A stretch of DNA of 64,000 bases from Hyphomicrobiales bacterium (GCA_900470775.1 UCBZ01000027.1:1-64000), one strand, 5' to 3'; positions 54,823 through 63,869 are shown, numbered from the stretch's first letter. Numbers and translations: made by a program. The notes: a model not told the origin generated them from the sequence alone.

Positions 54823-55463
54823 CTGAGTTCAGCTCCGTCGAGGAATTTTACGAGCAAGTGTTGGCCCGGGGCGGCACACGCATGCCGCAGCTCGCGCCAG
54901 TTCACGCCCGCTCCGAAGGGCAATAGAATCTCGCCGTCGACACGCACCGGCCCGGCGCGATCAAGGACGTCGAGCCCGTCGAGCAGTGACTTGAGGATGG
55001 GTCTGTCCGGGCTAGACCACAGCAGGTCGAGATCGGATTGCGGCCGCAGATAGGGGAGGCCGGTCAGGTGCTGCCAGAGCAGCGCCCCGAAAACATGCGG
55101 TGACAGGTCGACCCGCTCCCCGAGCGCAATGATGGCCCGTAGTTGGGCTTGCCAGGCAAGAGGGGCACTGGGTATGGCCAGTGCAAGGCTGATCGGCGCG
55201 ACGAGGTGCACGATACTGTCGCGCGGCAGTGCCAGGCACAGCCGCAGCTTGCCAAGAGCGGGCGGCAAGGGAAGGCCAACGGTAAGACTGCCAGCGGGAT
55301 CATCTGGCAGGGGCCGGCGGCGAATGACGGGCCAGCCGCGCGCGATCCAGGACGCCACGAGGCCGCGGCTCTCCTTGGGTAGCGCCGCCACCGACGCAGA
55401 TCGGCTCACGATTTCATGCCAGTCCGCCGGCGCGACGCTTAGCAGTTGATGGCGCCCGTCCAT
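54696..55463 (-). CDS. mdcG: Phosphoribosyl-dephospho-CoA transferase (malonate decarboxylase holo-ACP synthase)
   Basis: MdcG attaches the prosthetic group to MdcC. The protein is 255 aa as read. It has MDGRHQLLSVAPADW at the start, then GLPLPP, GLPYLRPQSDLDLLW with the nucleotidyltransferase-like acidic pair, and RVDGEILLPFGAGVNWREL. Family members end near the KFLDGAELR segment. Here the frame continues about 45 residues into mdcB (SMSTPPPSSIVFPHFPSQRR), probably because a stop codon was lost. It starts 6 bp after the mdcE stop. Confidence 0.88.
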   Translation of the reverse strand: MDGRHQLLSVAPADWHEIVSRSASVAALPKESRGLVASWIARGWPVIRRRPLPDDPAGSLTVGLPLPPALGKLRLCLALPRDSIVHLVAPISLALAIPSAPLAWQAQLRAIIALGERVDLSPHVFGALLWQHLTGLPYLRPQSDLDLLWSSPDRPILKSLLDGLDVLDRAGPVRVDGEILLPFGAGVNWRELRHACAAPGQHLLVKFLDGAELRCASDLLSSMSTPPPSSIVFPHFPSQRRPMLHEGSGMPPSAP

Positions 55464-55468
55464 CGGAG

Positions 55469-56188
55469 TCACCCAATTGCTGCTGCTGCGACGCGCCCGG
55501 CGATCGTCGCGGCCAGCTTTCTCCCTCCGCGCCGTGCACCCGTCATGTCGCGGAGATCCTGCTTCGTGATGGCTGCCAGTGCCGCTTCGAACTGCTGCGA
55601 AAGCGGCTTCGCCGGATCCCAACTGCCTGCGACTGCGCCGACTTCGATCATCGAGCGAAGCCCGGGGGCGAAAACGGGAGTTGTCTGGGAGAGCTCTTTC
55701 AGTTTCTCCTCGGGCAGCTTGGTGACACGTGCCATGGACGGAAGGTCCATCACTGCCGGCTCGGCACCCGGCATGGCAAACAGCACGTCGGTCGCAAGCG
55801 CAGTCGCGAGAAATGCGCCTGCAGCCGCCTTCCCGTAGTTCAGTCCAACCGTCGGATGCCCTTCGTGGCTTGCCAGCCGCAGGCACTTGGCGAGGTGGGC
55901 CAGATACTCGTTAAGTCCGAGCATCTCGTCGTGCCGGGCCATGCGCTGGCCTTGAGTGTCGACGATGACGAGGATCGGGATGTTTCCTCCGGCCGCAATC
56001 ACGTCAAGCACGCGCTCGGCTAAAGGAAGGACGCCGCTGATCCCAAGCGGCTCGCCATCGTCGATGCCGATGATGGAGACAGTACCGCCGTTCTCGCGTC
56101 TGCCGGAGCCGAGGATCAGGTGGTCCGGTCTTTCGGCAACATCGTGCCCACCGGGGAACAGACCGGCCAGAATGTCAGCGACCGTCAT
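55469..56188 (-). CDS. mdcE: Malonate decarboxylase gamma subunit
   Basis: MdcE and MdcD form the carboxy-lyase that releases CO2 from malonyl-ACP. This 239-aa protein has the crotonase/carboxyltransferase-like fold seen in MdcE: LVIVDTQGQRMARHDEMLG, LNYGKAAAGAFLATALATDV and FAMPGAEPAVMDLPSMARVT. It overlaps mdcD by 14 bp. The length is at the short end for the family, but no domain is missing. Confidence 0.93.
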   Translation of the reverse strand: MTVADILAGLFPGGHDVAERPDHLILGSGRRENGGTVSIIGIDDGEPLGISGVLPLAERVLDVIAAGGNIPILVIVDTQGQRMARHDEMLGLNEYLAHLAKCLRLASHEGHPTVGLNYGKAAAGAFLATALATDVLFAMPGAEPAVMDLPSMARVTKLPEEKLKELSQTTPVFAPGLRSMIEVGAVAGSWDPAKPLSQQFEAALAAITKQDLRDMTGARRGGRKLAATIAGRVAAAAIG

Positions 56189-57107
56189 GGCTTGCTTCCT
56201 TCACGTCGGCGACGATCTTGACGAACGCCGCATCGTTCATGTCGCGGATCGATTGTGGGGCGGTGATACCGAGCACACGCCACATCTCCGCTGCAGTGGA
56301 GCAGTTGGCGAACCGCTCGACACGCGCGGACAGTCTCTGCTGCTCGGCCTGCAGCGTAGCGAGATCGAATGTCGGGGCTCGGTCTATGAGGCTGGAGGCT
56401 GCCTCGCGGAAGCCGCTGACCGTATCTTCGGCATACGCGTCCGCGCCGCCGATCAGGCGCCGGTTCCGGCCGCCGGTCACGCTCCAGACGAGGGCCTTGT
56501 CCTTCGAGTCGAATTCCTCGACGCCCTTGTTGGTCTCGATGACCTCGGGGCCGGAGACGCCAGTGCGTCCTTGTTCGGAAATCGCGATCCGGGAGCAGGT
56601 GGCAGCCGTCAGCCCGGCCCCCCCAAAGGCGCCGGCACGACCTCCGACAAGTGCGATGACAGCGACGCCCGCCATGCGAGCTTCCATGATGGCTCGCATA
56701 ACTTCGGCGACAGCGAGTTCGCCTGCATTCGCCTCCTGTAGGCGTACGCCGCCGCTGTCGAGCAGCAGCAAGATGGCGCGCGGCAGCTTATCGTTGTCGC
56801 GTGCCGCCCGTATGAGCCCGAGCAGCTTCGCGCCGCTGACCTCGGCAAAGGTTCCGCCCATGAACTGACCTTCCTGGGCGGCGATCAAAACGTCTCGGCC
56901 TGCCAGCCGTCCCCGTCCCACGATCACGCCGTCGTCGAAGGCCACAGGCAGGTCGAAAAGGGCAAGGTGGGGGCTCTGCACCCGCTCGGTCGGTGGGAGG
57001 AATTCCATGAAGCTGCCATGGTCAAGCAACCCGGCAATTCGTTCGCGCGCCGTTGAGAGGAACCAGCTCGCGCTATCGGAGACACGTGCTTCCGGCATGT
57101 CATTCAT
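56175..57107 (-). CDS. mdcD: Malonate decarboxylase beta subunit
   Basis: MdcD is the acetyl-CoA carboxylase beta-like subunit of the decarboxylase. The 310-aa protein opens SWFLSTARERIAGLLDHGSF and shows EGQFMGGTFAEVSGAK, LLLDSGGVRLQEANAGELAV and CSRIAISEQGRTGVSGPEVI. It overlaps mdcC by 8 bp and mdcE by 14 bp, indicating tight coupling of the catalytic subunits. Confidence 0.94.
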   Translation of the reverse strand: MNDMPEARVSDSASWFLSTARERIAGLLDHGSFMEFLPPTERVQSPHLALFDLPVAFDDGVIVGRGRLAGRDVLIAAQEGQFMGGTFAEVSGAKLLGLIRAARDNDKLPRAILLLLDSGGVRLQEANAGELAVAEVMRAIMEARMAGVAVIALVGGRAGAFGGAGLTAATCSRIAISEQGRTGVSGPEVIETNKGVEEFDSKDKALVWSVTGGRNRRLIGGADAYAEDTVSGFREAASSLIDRAPTFDLATLQAEQQRLSARVERFANCSTAAEMWRVLGITAPQSIRDMNDAAFVKIVADVKEASHDGR

Positions 57108-57417
57108 GGTTGACCTCCATGGTCTTGACGCCTTGCATCAGCCGCAGGGCTACGATGTCCGGGCGGGCTCCACCGTCATTAATTGAGATGTAAAGGCCTC
57201 CCGGCGACACCCGCTCGACGAAATCCTCGACGACCGCCTTCCAGACCTCGTCATATCCGTGGATCGGCGTGGCGATCTCGACGACGCACTCGTGAGGCGC
57301 GAGCTTGCGCTCGAATAGGACTTCCAGGTTCCCAGAAGCGACCACGCCGACGAGTACGCTCTGGCGATCCCCGGCTGCCGGGGTACGCGTTGCGTAACTA
57401 AGTTTGAGATTGTCCAT
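57100..57417 (-). CDS. mdcC: Malonate decarboxylase acyl carrier protein (delta subunit)
   Basis: MdcC carries the acyl group on a 2'-(5''-phosphoribosyl)-3'-dephospho-CoA arm. The 105-aa protein has VGVVASGNLEVLFERKL, in which Ser28 matches the modified serine (Ser25 in Klebsiella), and SINDGGARPDIVALRLMQG. Full length. The ATG at 57417 has GGAGGCGGCC upstream and lies 10 bp after the mdcA stop. It overlaps mdcD by 8 bp. Confidence 0.93.
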   Translation of the reverse strand: MDNLKLSYATRTPAAGDRQSVLVGVVASGNLEVLFERKLAPHECVVEIATPIHGYDEVWKAVVEDFVERVSPGGLYISINDGGARPDIVALRLMQGVKTMEVNHE

Positions 57418-57427
57418 GGCCGCCTCC

Positions 57428-59098
57428 TCACCAGTTCCGGAACTTGCGCGGCGGGTCGTAGAGGTCGCCCGACCAATGCATGAGGTCTTTGACGGAGCGG
57501 GCTGCCAGCAGGCTGCGGTTCGCGTCGAGCACGTCGATGCCGAGATCCTCCGGGCGCTGGATGACCTTTCGCGCACGCAATTCTTCGACCGCCTTGCGAT
57601 CGCGGGCGCGCCCGACGTCGGTGTACCCGGCAACGCCTCGGATTGCCTGCTCCCGCTCATAAGGGGTGCGACAAAGCAAAAGGTTGGCTATGCCTTCCTC
57701 GGTGACGATGTGAGTGACATCGTCGCCGTAGATCATGACTGGGGGCAGGGCCAGATCGAGCGCCTTTGCCAACTCGATGCTGTCGAGATTCTCGACGAAG
57801 GTCGGTACAAGCTTCTCGCCGAAGGTCTCAACGATCTGGACAACGAGCTTACGCCCGCGGGGCAGCCCATGCCCATCCCCCGATGCCTCGCGCCCCGCCT
57901 TCAGCCAGGGGGCACTCGCGTGGCGGCGGCCATGCGGATCCGATCCCATGTTTGGGGCACCACCAAAGCCGGCGATGCGGTCTCTGGTGAAGGTGGAGCT
58001 GTTGCCCTGTAGGTCGATCTGCAAAGTTGAGCCGATGAACAGATCCGTCGCGTAGAGGCCTGCTGCCTGGCAGTACATGCGGTTCGACGACATCGAGCCG
58101 TCCCGGCCGGTAAAGAAGATGTCAGGCCGCGCCCGCATGTAGTCGTCCATGCCCACCTCGGAACCGAAGCTGTGGATCTGCTCGACCCAGCCGTTCTCGA
58201 TTGCTGGGATCAGCGTTGGATGGGGATTCAGGGCAAAATGGGTGGCGATCTTGCCCTTGAGCCCAAGGCGCTCGGCAAATGTCGGCAAAATCAGTTCGAT
58301 GGCGGCGGTATTGAAGCCGATGCCATGGTTCAACCGCTTCACACCATAGGGCTCGTAGATGCCCTTGATCGCAAGCATCGCGCCAAGGATCTGTGTCTCG
58401 GTAATTTGCGCAGGGTCGCGCGTGAACAGCGGCTCCACATAGAAGGGCGAGGGGGTCACGACGATGAAATCGACGCGATCACCGGCGACGTCGACGCGCG
58501 GTACCTTATCGACCACTTCGTTGACCTGGGCGACGACGATGCCCTGCTTGAAAGCCGTCGCTTCGATGACGACCGGAGAGTCTTCCGTATTCGGGCCCAT
58601 GTAGAGGTTGCCGTCGCGGTCGGCGCAGCGTGCTACCGTCAGCGCCACTTGCGGGGTCAGGTCGATGAAGTAACGGGAGAAGAGCTCGAGATAAGTGTGG
58701 ACTGCTCCCAGCTCGATTTTCCCGCCTTTCAGCGCGCGTGCGAGGGTCACGCTTTGGGGCCCGGAATACGAGAAGTCGAGCTTCTTTGCGATGCCAAGCG
58801 CAAAGAGGTCGAGATGTTCGGGCAGCACGATTCCCGACTGCACGATGTGAAGGTTGTTGATGATCGCGGGAGCGACCTCTGCGAGCCTGCTGGCGAGGAA
58901 ATCGGCCTGCTTTTGGTTGTCACCTTCAAGGCAGACACGGTCGCCGGGACGCACGATTGCCTCAAGGAGCTTCGTGGTGTCGGCGGCGTCCACGATCTTT
59001 CCGCGCGCATACCGGCTGGCCGCGGCCAAGCGTTCGTCGCGGGATCGCTGCGCCGTATCCCAGGCGCGCTTGGTCGTTCGGTCCGTTGGGGCCGTCAT
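57428..59098 (-). CDS. mdcA: Malonate decarboxylase alpha subunit (acetyl-S-ACP:malonate ACP transferase)
   Basis: MdcA swaps acetyl for malonyl on the carrier protein. The 556-aa protein starts TTKRAWDTAQRSRDERLAAA and contains VCLEGDNQKQADFLASRLAE, YSGPQSVTLARALKGGKIEL, NHGIGFNTAAIELILPTFAE, TFTRDRIAGFGGAPNMGSDP and HGRRHASAPWLKAG. These fit the CoA-transferase-like MdcA family over its full length. It is the first gene of the mdcACDEGBH run, 62 bp after the exported hydrolase gene, which may be co-transcribed. Confidence 0.95.
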   Translation of the reverse strand: MTAPTDRTTKRAWDTAQRSRDERLAAASRYARGKIVDAADTTKLLEAIVRPGDRVCLEGDNQKQADFLASRLAEVAPAIINNLHIVQSGIVLPEHLDLFALGIAKKLDFSYSGPQSVTLARALKGGKIELGAVHTYLELFSRYFIDLTPQVALTVARCADRDGNLYMGPNTEDSPVVIEATAFKQGIVVAQVNEVVDKVPRVDVAGDRVDFIVVTPSPFYVEPLFTRDPAQITETQILGAMLAIKGIYEPYGVKRLNHGIGFNTAAIELILPTFAERLGLKGKIATHFALNPHPTLIPAIENGWVEQIHSFGSEVGMDDYMRARPDIFFTGRDGSMSSNRMYCQAAGLYATDLFIGSTLQIDLQGNSSTFTRDRIAGFGGAPNMGSDPHGRRHASAPWLKAGREASGDGHGLPRGRKLVVQIVETFGEKLVPTFVENLDSIELAKALDLALPPVMIYGDDVTHIVTEEGIANLLLCRTPYEREQAIRGVAGYTDVGRARDRKAVEELRARKVIQRPEDLGIDVLDANRSLLAARSVKDLMHWSGDLYDPPRKFRNW

Positions 59099-59159
59099 GG
59101 CGGAGCCTCGTCGAATGGAGGGGATGAAGCCGCCGCCCGTAGGCGGCGGCCTGCGATGG

Positions 59160-59936
59160 TCAGGCGCGACCGTGGCCGGCGGCCTCGAGGATAAGCTCGG
59201 CGATTGTCGCCGGATGCGAAATCATCGAGAGATGGCTGGCTTTCACCTCGATGGTCTTCGCGCCCATGCGTTTGGCCATGAAGCGCTCGAGATCCGGGTT
59301 GATCGTGCGGTCCTCCGTTGAGACGGAATAGAAGCTCGGCTTCGAACGCCAGGCCGCATTGGTGGTCTTTCCCGTGAGGAGCGCCTTGTAGAACGGCTCC
59401 TGCACGGCATAGAGAACCTTGGCCTTCTCGCGCGGCAAATCGCCTGCAAAGTCGCGCAAGAAAGCTTCCTCGGTGAGGCGACCCTCCTCACCATCGAAAA
59501 CGATCCCCGCAGTCGCAGGCGGCGTGGGGAAGGTAGAGGCGAGTTTCGTGTAGTCTTCGCCCGCATCGGGCGCGCGAGCGGCTACGTACACAAGGGACGA
59601 CACCTTGGGATGCACGCCCGCCTCCGTCACGATCATGCCCGAGAAGGAGTGACCCACCAACACAGTCGGTCCAGGCTGCCGATCCAGCACGCGCACTGCA
59701 GATGCAACAGCGTCCGGCAACGTTGTGAGAGGGTTTTGGACAGAGGTGACGTTCAGGCCCCTTGCCTGCAAGTGGGGGATCACCTCCGTCCAGCACGAGC
59801 CGTCCGCGAAGAGGCCGTGGACGAAGACGACGTTGTCAGCGCGAACGAGGGGGGCTTTCCCCTGCGCGCGAGCGGATGTGGCTGCTGCAATGGCCGCTGC
59901 GGCCAAGGTGGAGGAAAATACGCGTCTATTCATCAT
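59160..59936 (-). CDS. Exported alpha/beta hydrolase
   Basis: This 258-aa hydrolase has an N-terminal signal (NRRVFSSTLAAAAIAAATSA; the RR suggests Tat). The fold shows NVVFVHGLFADGSCWTEVIP, the nucleophile in VLVGHSFSGMIVTEAG (Ser) and the C-terminal His in EVKASHLSMISHP. A strong ribosome-binding site (AAAGGAGG) precedes the double ATG at 59936. It lies directly upstream of mdcA on the same strand, so it could be the first gene of that transcript. A relic of a similar hydrolase is at 35533-35717. It may release malonate from an ester outside the cytoplasm; that is inference from position. Confidence 0.88.
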   Translation of the reverse strand: MMNRRVFSSTLAAAAIAAATSARAQGKAPLVRADNVVFVHGLFADGSCWTEVIPHLQARGLNVTSVQNPLTTLPDAVASAVRVLDRQPGPTVLVGHSFSGMIVTEAGVHPKVSSLVYVAARAPDAGEDYTKLASTFPTPPATAGIVFDGEEGRLTEEAFLRDFAGDLPREKAKVLYAVQEPFYKALLTGKTTNAAWRSKPSFYSVSTEDRTINPDLERFMAKRMGAKTIEVKASHLSMISHPATIAELILEAAGHGRA

Positions 59937-60372
59937 AGAAGCCTCCTTTGCTATGCTGAGCAGAGTGATAAGTTTTTCTGCGGAGCCTGATTTCAGATAT
60001 TGATTGTATTGCGGCGTCTATTATTTCGGTTTCTGAAGGTAATCAAAGTTAAATTCTGAAAATATCTGTTAAAACTTGGTGTATGGTTTGTCCTGTCGAC
60101 ATAAGGCTGATGCGCATCGGCCACTTCTTATCTTTGGCGCTGCGATTTTTTACGAGTATTGTCGTGCTGTAGTCGCCACTTCGCGTCATTCGTGGCCCAC
60201 CACACGGATGCGGGAGAAGGGCGATGTCGTTAGCAGCAACGTATTCAGGCGTATCGCGCCTGGCATGCGCCGGGATTTCCGAAGCCGGCGAACCGCTAGG
60301 GGCTTGTTGGGGCTGCCCCCACGATGTTGTTCCCACCATGGCCCGTTTCCGCGAACTGCCGGGAGGCTACTC
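59937..60372. other. Divergent promoter region between the mdc side and the transporter
   Basis: No supported gene. The first 140 bp are AT-rich and lie between two divergent transcription units. They are the likely control region for both the hydrolase-mdc operon and the transporter-AraC-kinase-like operon. Confidence 0.5.
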
Positions 60373-61317
60373 GTGAGCCACGTTATTGCACTGGCCCTCG
60401 CGCCAATCTTCTTTGTTATGGCTCTCGGCTACTGGGCCGGTCGATCGGGCCGGATTGATAACCAGCAAGTTGGGGGCCTCAATTCACTCACAATGAGCTT
60501 TGCGCTGCCGGCTTCGCTGTTCTCGGCGATGGCGTCTGCGCCCCGCAGCGAGATTCTCCAGCAGCTCCCGCTGTTCTTGATGCTCGGGGCGACGATGATG
60601 CTTGCCTATGCAGCCTGGTATCTCATCGCCCGCCTGATGTTGAAGGCCGGCCCCGGGGATGCGGCACTCCAGGCATTGACTATCGCATTTCCGAATCTGG
60701 CAGGTGTTGGGTTGCCGATCGCAAGCGCCATTCTTGGCGCAAGCGGCATGGTTCAGGTCGCCGTTGTGCTGGCTGCCGGTTCAATCATCGTGACACCCCT
60801 GAGTCTGGTCATCGTAGAGCTCAATAACGGCCCGCCGTCGGCGGAGGGACGTTCTTCGCGCATCGCCAAAGCCCTCATCAAAGCGCTCACGAAGCCGGTC
60901 GTTCTGGCGCCCCTGCTGGGGATTCCATTTTCGCTGGCCGGCTTGCAACTCGGGGACATCGCCCAATCGTGTCTGTTGCTGATCGGGCATGCGGCCGCGG
61001 GTGTCGCGCTGTTCCTGACGGGGCTCGTACTCTCAAGCCAGTCTTTCCGCCTCGACTGGAAGGTCGTGGCGGCGACTGGGATGGCCGACGTCATGAGGCC
61101 GCTGCTCGCTGCCGCCCTCGTTGTCGGGTTTGCAGTTCCCTGGGATCTAGCAAAGGTCGCGATCCTGCTGGCGACTGTGCCCTCAGGGTTCTTCGGAATC
61201 CTATTTGCGGTCAACTACAAACTGGATTCAGCTAGCACCGGCTCGATGGTCATCGCGAGCACGATATTTAGCATCATCACGATAAGCGTCGTTATCTCCA
61301 TGCTTTTCTCAACCTAG
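60373..61317 (+). CDS. AEC-family transporter, probable malonate carrier (MdcF-like)
   Basis: This 314-aa membrane protein with about ten helices belongs to the auxin-efflux-carrier (AEC) family. It shows SHVIALALAPIFFVMALGYW, LPASLFSAMASAPRSEI and the characteristic TIAFPNLAGVGLPIASAILG. MdcF malonate carriers are members of this family, and its position opposite the mdc operon supports that role. The GTG at 60373 has GGGAGG upstream; longer starts give a non-membrane extension without similarity. The AraC gene begins 3 bp after its stop. Confidence 0.88.
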   Translation: MSHVIALALAPIFFVMALGYWAGRSGRIDNQQVGGLNSLTMSFALPASLFSAMASAPRSEILQQLPLFLMLGATMMLAYAAWYLIARLMLKAGPGDAALQALTIAFPNLAGVGLPIASAILGASGMVQVAVVLAAGSIIVTPLSLVIVELNNGPPSAEGRSSRIAKALIKALTKPVVLAPLLGIPFSLAGLQLGDIAQSCLLLIGHAAAGVALFLTGLVLSSQSFRLDWKVVAATGMADVMRPLLAAALVVGFAVPWDLAKVAILLATVPSGFFGILFAVNYKLDSASTGSMVIASTIFSIITISVVISMLFST

Positions 61318-61320
61318 AGA

Positions 61321-62169
61321 ATGCATTTTATCATGACGCTCGAAATTTACGACGTTGCCCGCATGGCAGTGGATCATGATCCTCGCGGACCAATCGTGAC
61401 GCCCCGGACTAACCAGGAGCCGCGCTGCCGCGAGCTCAACGCGTGCGAGACCAAGGCGCCGCTCTTCATCAACATTGTACTGAGGATTTCCGAAAGTACG
61501 GCGGCCGACATTCCGCTGAAAGCAACGCAGACGTTCCGTCCGGCACTAGTTTCGGATGGAACGAGCCCTATCATTCATATTACTAAGCAGGCGGACGTGC
61601 AGCGCTTTCTCTTGGCGTTAGCCAGCCGATCTGAATCCGCGGACTTGAATGGCACGCTTGCCGGGGGACACGCGCTGCCGTCCGAGCAGCGGGCGACGAC
61701 GCCGGCATCCGCGAGCGCTCGCGGCGGATGGGACGTCGACAAGGGGGATGGCGTGCGCCTGTCCGCGTTCGCTGACGCTGTCGATGGGCAGCGCCCGGAG
61801 ACGCGGGCCGGATATAAATTCCGCGCATCGTCGTCTCTGCCGAAATGGCGGTTGACGCGCGTGGTGAAATACATTGAGGCTAACTTAGCCGAGCAGATCA
61901 AGCTTACAGACCTCGCAACGGTAGCCGGTCTGAGCCGGATGTATTTCGCTAGCCAGTTTCGCATTGCGACTGGTCTGCCTCCACACCACTACGTCCTAAA
62001 GAAGCGGATCGAATACGCCCAGCAGCAAATGGTTCGCAGTTCGGACAGTCTTGCCGAGATCGCACTTGCGGTCGGCTTCCAGAGCCAGGCGCACTTCACG
62101 ACGACGTTCAAGAAACTGGTCGGCCAAACGCCCTATCGCTGGGGCTGTGACCAGCGGTGCGGCGCCTAG
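61321..62169 (+). CDS. AraC-family transcriptional regulator (paralogue 2)
   Basis: This 282-aa protein has a divergent N-terminal half and a C-terminal AraC/XylS domain: LPKWRLTRVVKYIEANLAEQ, AGLSRMYFASQFRIATGLPP and VGFQSQAHFTTTFKKLVGQT. It is clearly paralogous to the protein at 2057-2869. It begins only 3 bp after the transporter gene and lies 64 bp before a kinase-like gene. Because no MdcR (LysR type) is present, it is a candidate activator of the malonate genes; that is inference from linkage. Confidence 0.9.
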   Translation: MHFIMTLEIYDVARMAVDHDPRGPIVTPRTNQEPRCRELNACETKAPLFINIVLRISESTAADIPLKATQTFRPALVSDGTSPIIHITKQADVQRFLLALASRSESADLNGTLAGGHALPSEQRATTPASASARGGWDVDKGDGVRLSAFADAVDGQRPETRAGYKFRASSSLPKWRLTRVVKYIEANLAEQIKLTDLATVAGLSRMYFASQFRIATGLPPHHYVLKKRIEYAQQQMVRSSDSLAEIALAVGFQSQAHFTTTFKKLVGQTPYRWGCDQRCGA

Positions 62170-62233
62170 CCGGGAACATGAGCAGCGTCGCTGCGACATC
62201 TCCTTCCTACGAAATCCAAACGCGGTGAGAGCT

Positions 62234-63013
62234 ATGTCAAACTATGCGTTCAGACTTGAAGATTCGGACGGTCACAGACCTCGCACGACAGGCTCGGGCG
62301 GCAACGATGCCGTCTTCCCGCATCGTAGACATGCAGACGCAGGAACTTTCGTGAGACAAGGGCTGCGCGAGGATTTGTCCCAAGCCTTGCAGGTGGTCTC
62401 GAGCGGCATTCGGGTCGCGGATGGCCGGTTGCGGGCGGGGCGAGTGCAGGAAGCGCGAGCGCTTTTGGCGGACATCGCGGTCTCCATGAACATTGCCAAC
62501 AGCGTCGTTCGACAGACGCGGCGGCCGGCTTTGCGCTCCGTTCGCACGCCGGTTCACGTGGCGGCGGTTCTGTTCAGGTTGCGTACGCCGATTGGGGCGA
62601 TCCTTGGCCGCAGGCATACGCTCAGGATCGCGGTTGCCCCCAACCTGCCTCCGATCGAATGCGTCGAGGACGAGTTTCGGAATGTGATCATCGACCTAGT
62701 GGTCAATTCACGCGATGCGACTCTCTCGGGCGGCGACATTTCGATCGAGGCTCGCAATGCTCCGAGCTTGGTCAGTGGGGAGAGACCCGCCGTGGTGATC
62801 AGCATCACGGGGACGGGACATGATGTGAGCGAAGCCAGTGCCGGCCGCGCCATCAGGCCGTGTTTCGACACAAGGGCAGAAGCTTACGCAAGCGGCCTTG
62901 GCCTGCAGATGGCCGTTCGGTATGCACGCGCCCTGGGCGGCTCGGCCACGATCGAAGACACACAGGGCGGCAGGACGATCGCGCTTTATTTCCCCTCCCA
63001 GGGCCGACGCTAG
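62234..63013 (+). CDS. Degenerate histidine-kinase-like protein (paralogue 2)
   Basis: This 259-aa soluble protein is paralogous to the one at 1183-2013. The H-box equivalent reads EDLSQALQVVSSGIRV, so the phospho-acceptor His is replaced. The N-box VIIDLVVNSRDAT keeps Asn158 and the G2 box keeps SGLGLQMAV. The G1 box DxGxG is broken (GTGHD, 193-197). It cannot be a normal autokinase. The ATG at 62234 gives an N-terminus comparable to paralogue 1. It follows the AraC gene and precedes a DUF1275 gene. Confidence 0.75.
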   Translation: MSNYAFRLEDSDGHRPRTTGSGGNDAVFPHRRHADAGTFVRQGLREDLSQALQVVSSGIRVADGRLRAGRVQEARALLADIAVSMNIANSVVRQTRRPALRSVRTPVHVAAVLFRLRTPIGAILGRRHTLRIAVAPNLPPIECVEDEFRNVIIDLVVNSRDATLSGGDISIEARNAPSLVSGERPAVVISITGTGHDVSEASAGRAIRPCFDTRAEAYASGLGLQMAVRYARALGGSATIEDTQGGRTIALYFPSQGRR

Positions 63014-63017
63014 GAGC

Positions 63018-63869
63018 TTGCGGCGACCGCAATACGCACATCGAACTGAGCGGACAGGGGCTGGCCGTATTCTTGTACTCCACCGTTCCAACGAGGAAGC
63101 TATTAGTATCCCCCCACCCTTTGACAAGCTCCGACGAACGGCGCAACCGGTCGCATCAGCGACGCCGGTCTGTCTCGCGGCCGTGGCCGGTTTCGTGGAT
63201 GCCTGCACCTTCCTGGCGTTCAGCGGCTTCTTCGTCGCAGGGGCGACAGGCAGCTATGTCTTCGTGGGCGCTGGCTTGTGGAGCCAGACCGGCTTCGAAC
63301 TGATCAAGGTTGCTGCCATCCCGGTCTTCATTTTGGCAGGCATGGCGACGACCTTCCTCATTTGCCTTGCGGGCGACCTCGAAGGTTGGTCGATGACGCT
63401 CGCCCTGGCGCTCGAAGCTCTGCTGCTGGTCGGCCTGATGATCGTCGGGGGCATCGCGACGACCGAACTCGCCGCCACTGTGGCCTGTCTTTTCGGGCTG
63501 TCCGCCATGGGCGTCCATGGTGCCTTGTGCCGCCTCCTGATGGGCGACTACGGCTCGACGAATGTCATGACGACGAACACAGTGCAGCTGTCGGTCGATC
63601 TGGCCGACAGCCTTCGTGCGGGACGTCTTGAGCTTCGCATCCTGCGGACCGGGGGCATCATGGCCGGTTTCTTGGCTGGCGTGGTCGCGGGTGGCATCCT
63701 GTTCAAGACGTTCGGGTTCCCGTGCCTCCTGGTTACGATTTTGACCCTGATCGCGGTGGCAACCCGCCATCAGGTGGCACGTGGCCGCGCCGCTGAGCTG
63801 GGTCGATGCGGACCGTTGACTGAGGCCTCGCCGCCGCGGGCGTTGCGTGATGAAGATCCTCGCCCGTAG
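63018..63869 (+). CDS. DUF1275 (YoaK-family) membrane protein
   Basis: This membrane protein has about six helices. The family opening AAVAGFVDACTFLAFSGFFV and the conserved ATGSYVFVGAG are followed by GVHGALCRLLMGDYGSTNVM and TTNTVQLSVDLADS. DUF1275 proteins have no firmly known function. The start is unresolved. No ATG lies in frame after 62922, which would overlap the kinase-like gene by 92 bp; TTG at 63018 is used here. A rarer start such as ATT after GAGGAAG (near 63100) is possible. The family part begins near 63165. Confidence 0.82.
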   Translation: MRRPQYAHRTERTGAGRILVLHRSNEEAISIPPPFDKLRRTAQPVASATPVCLAAVAGFVDACTFLAFSGFFVAGATGSYVFVGAGLWSQTGFELIKVAAIPVFILAGMATTFLICLAGDLEGWSMTLALALEALLLVGLMIVGGIATTELAATVACLFGLSAMGVHGALCRLLMGDYGSTNVMTTNTVQLSVDLADSLRAGRLELRILRTGGIMAGFLAGVVAGGILFKTFGFPCLLVTILTLIAVATRHQVARGRAAELGRCGPLTEASPPRALRDEDPRP

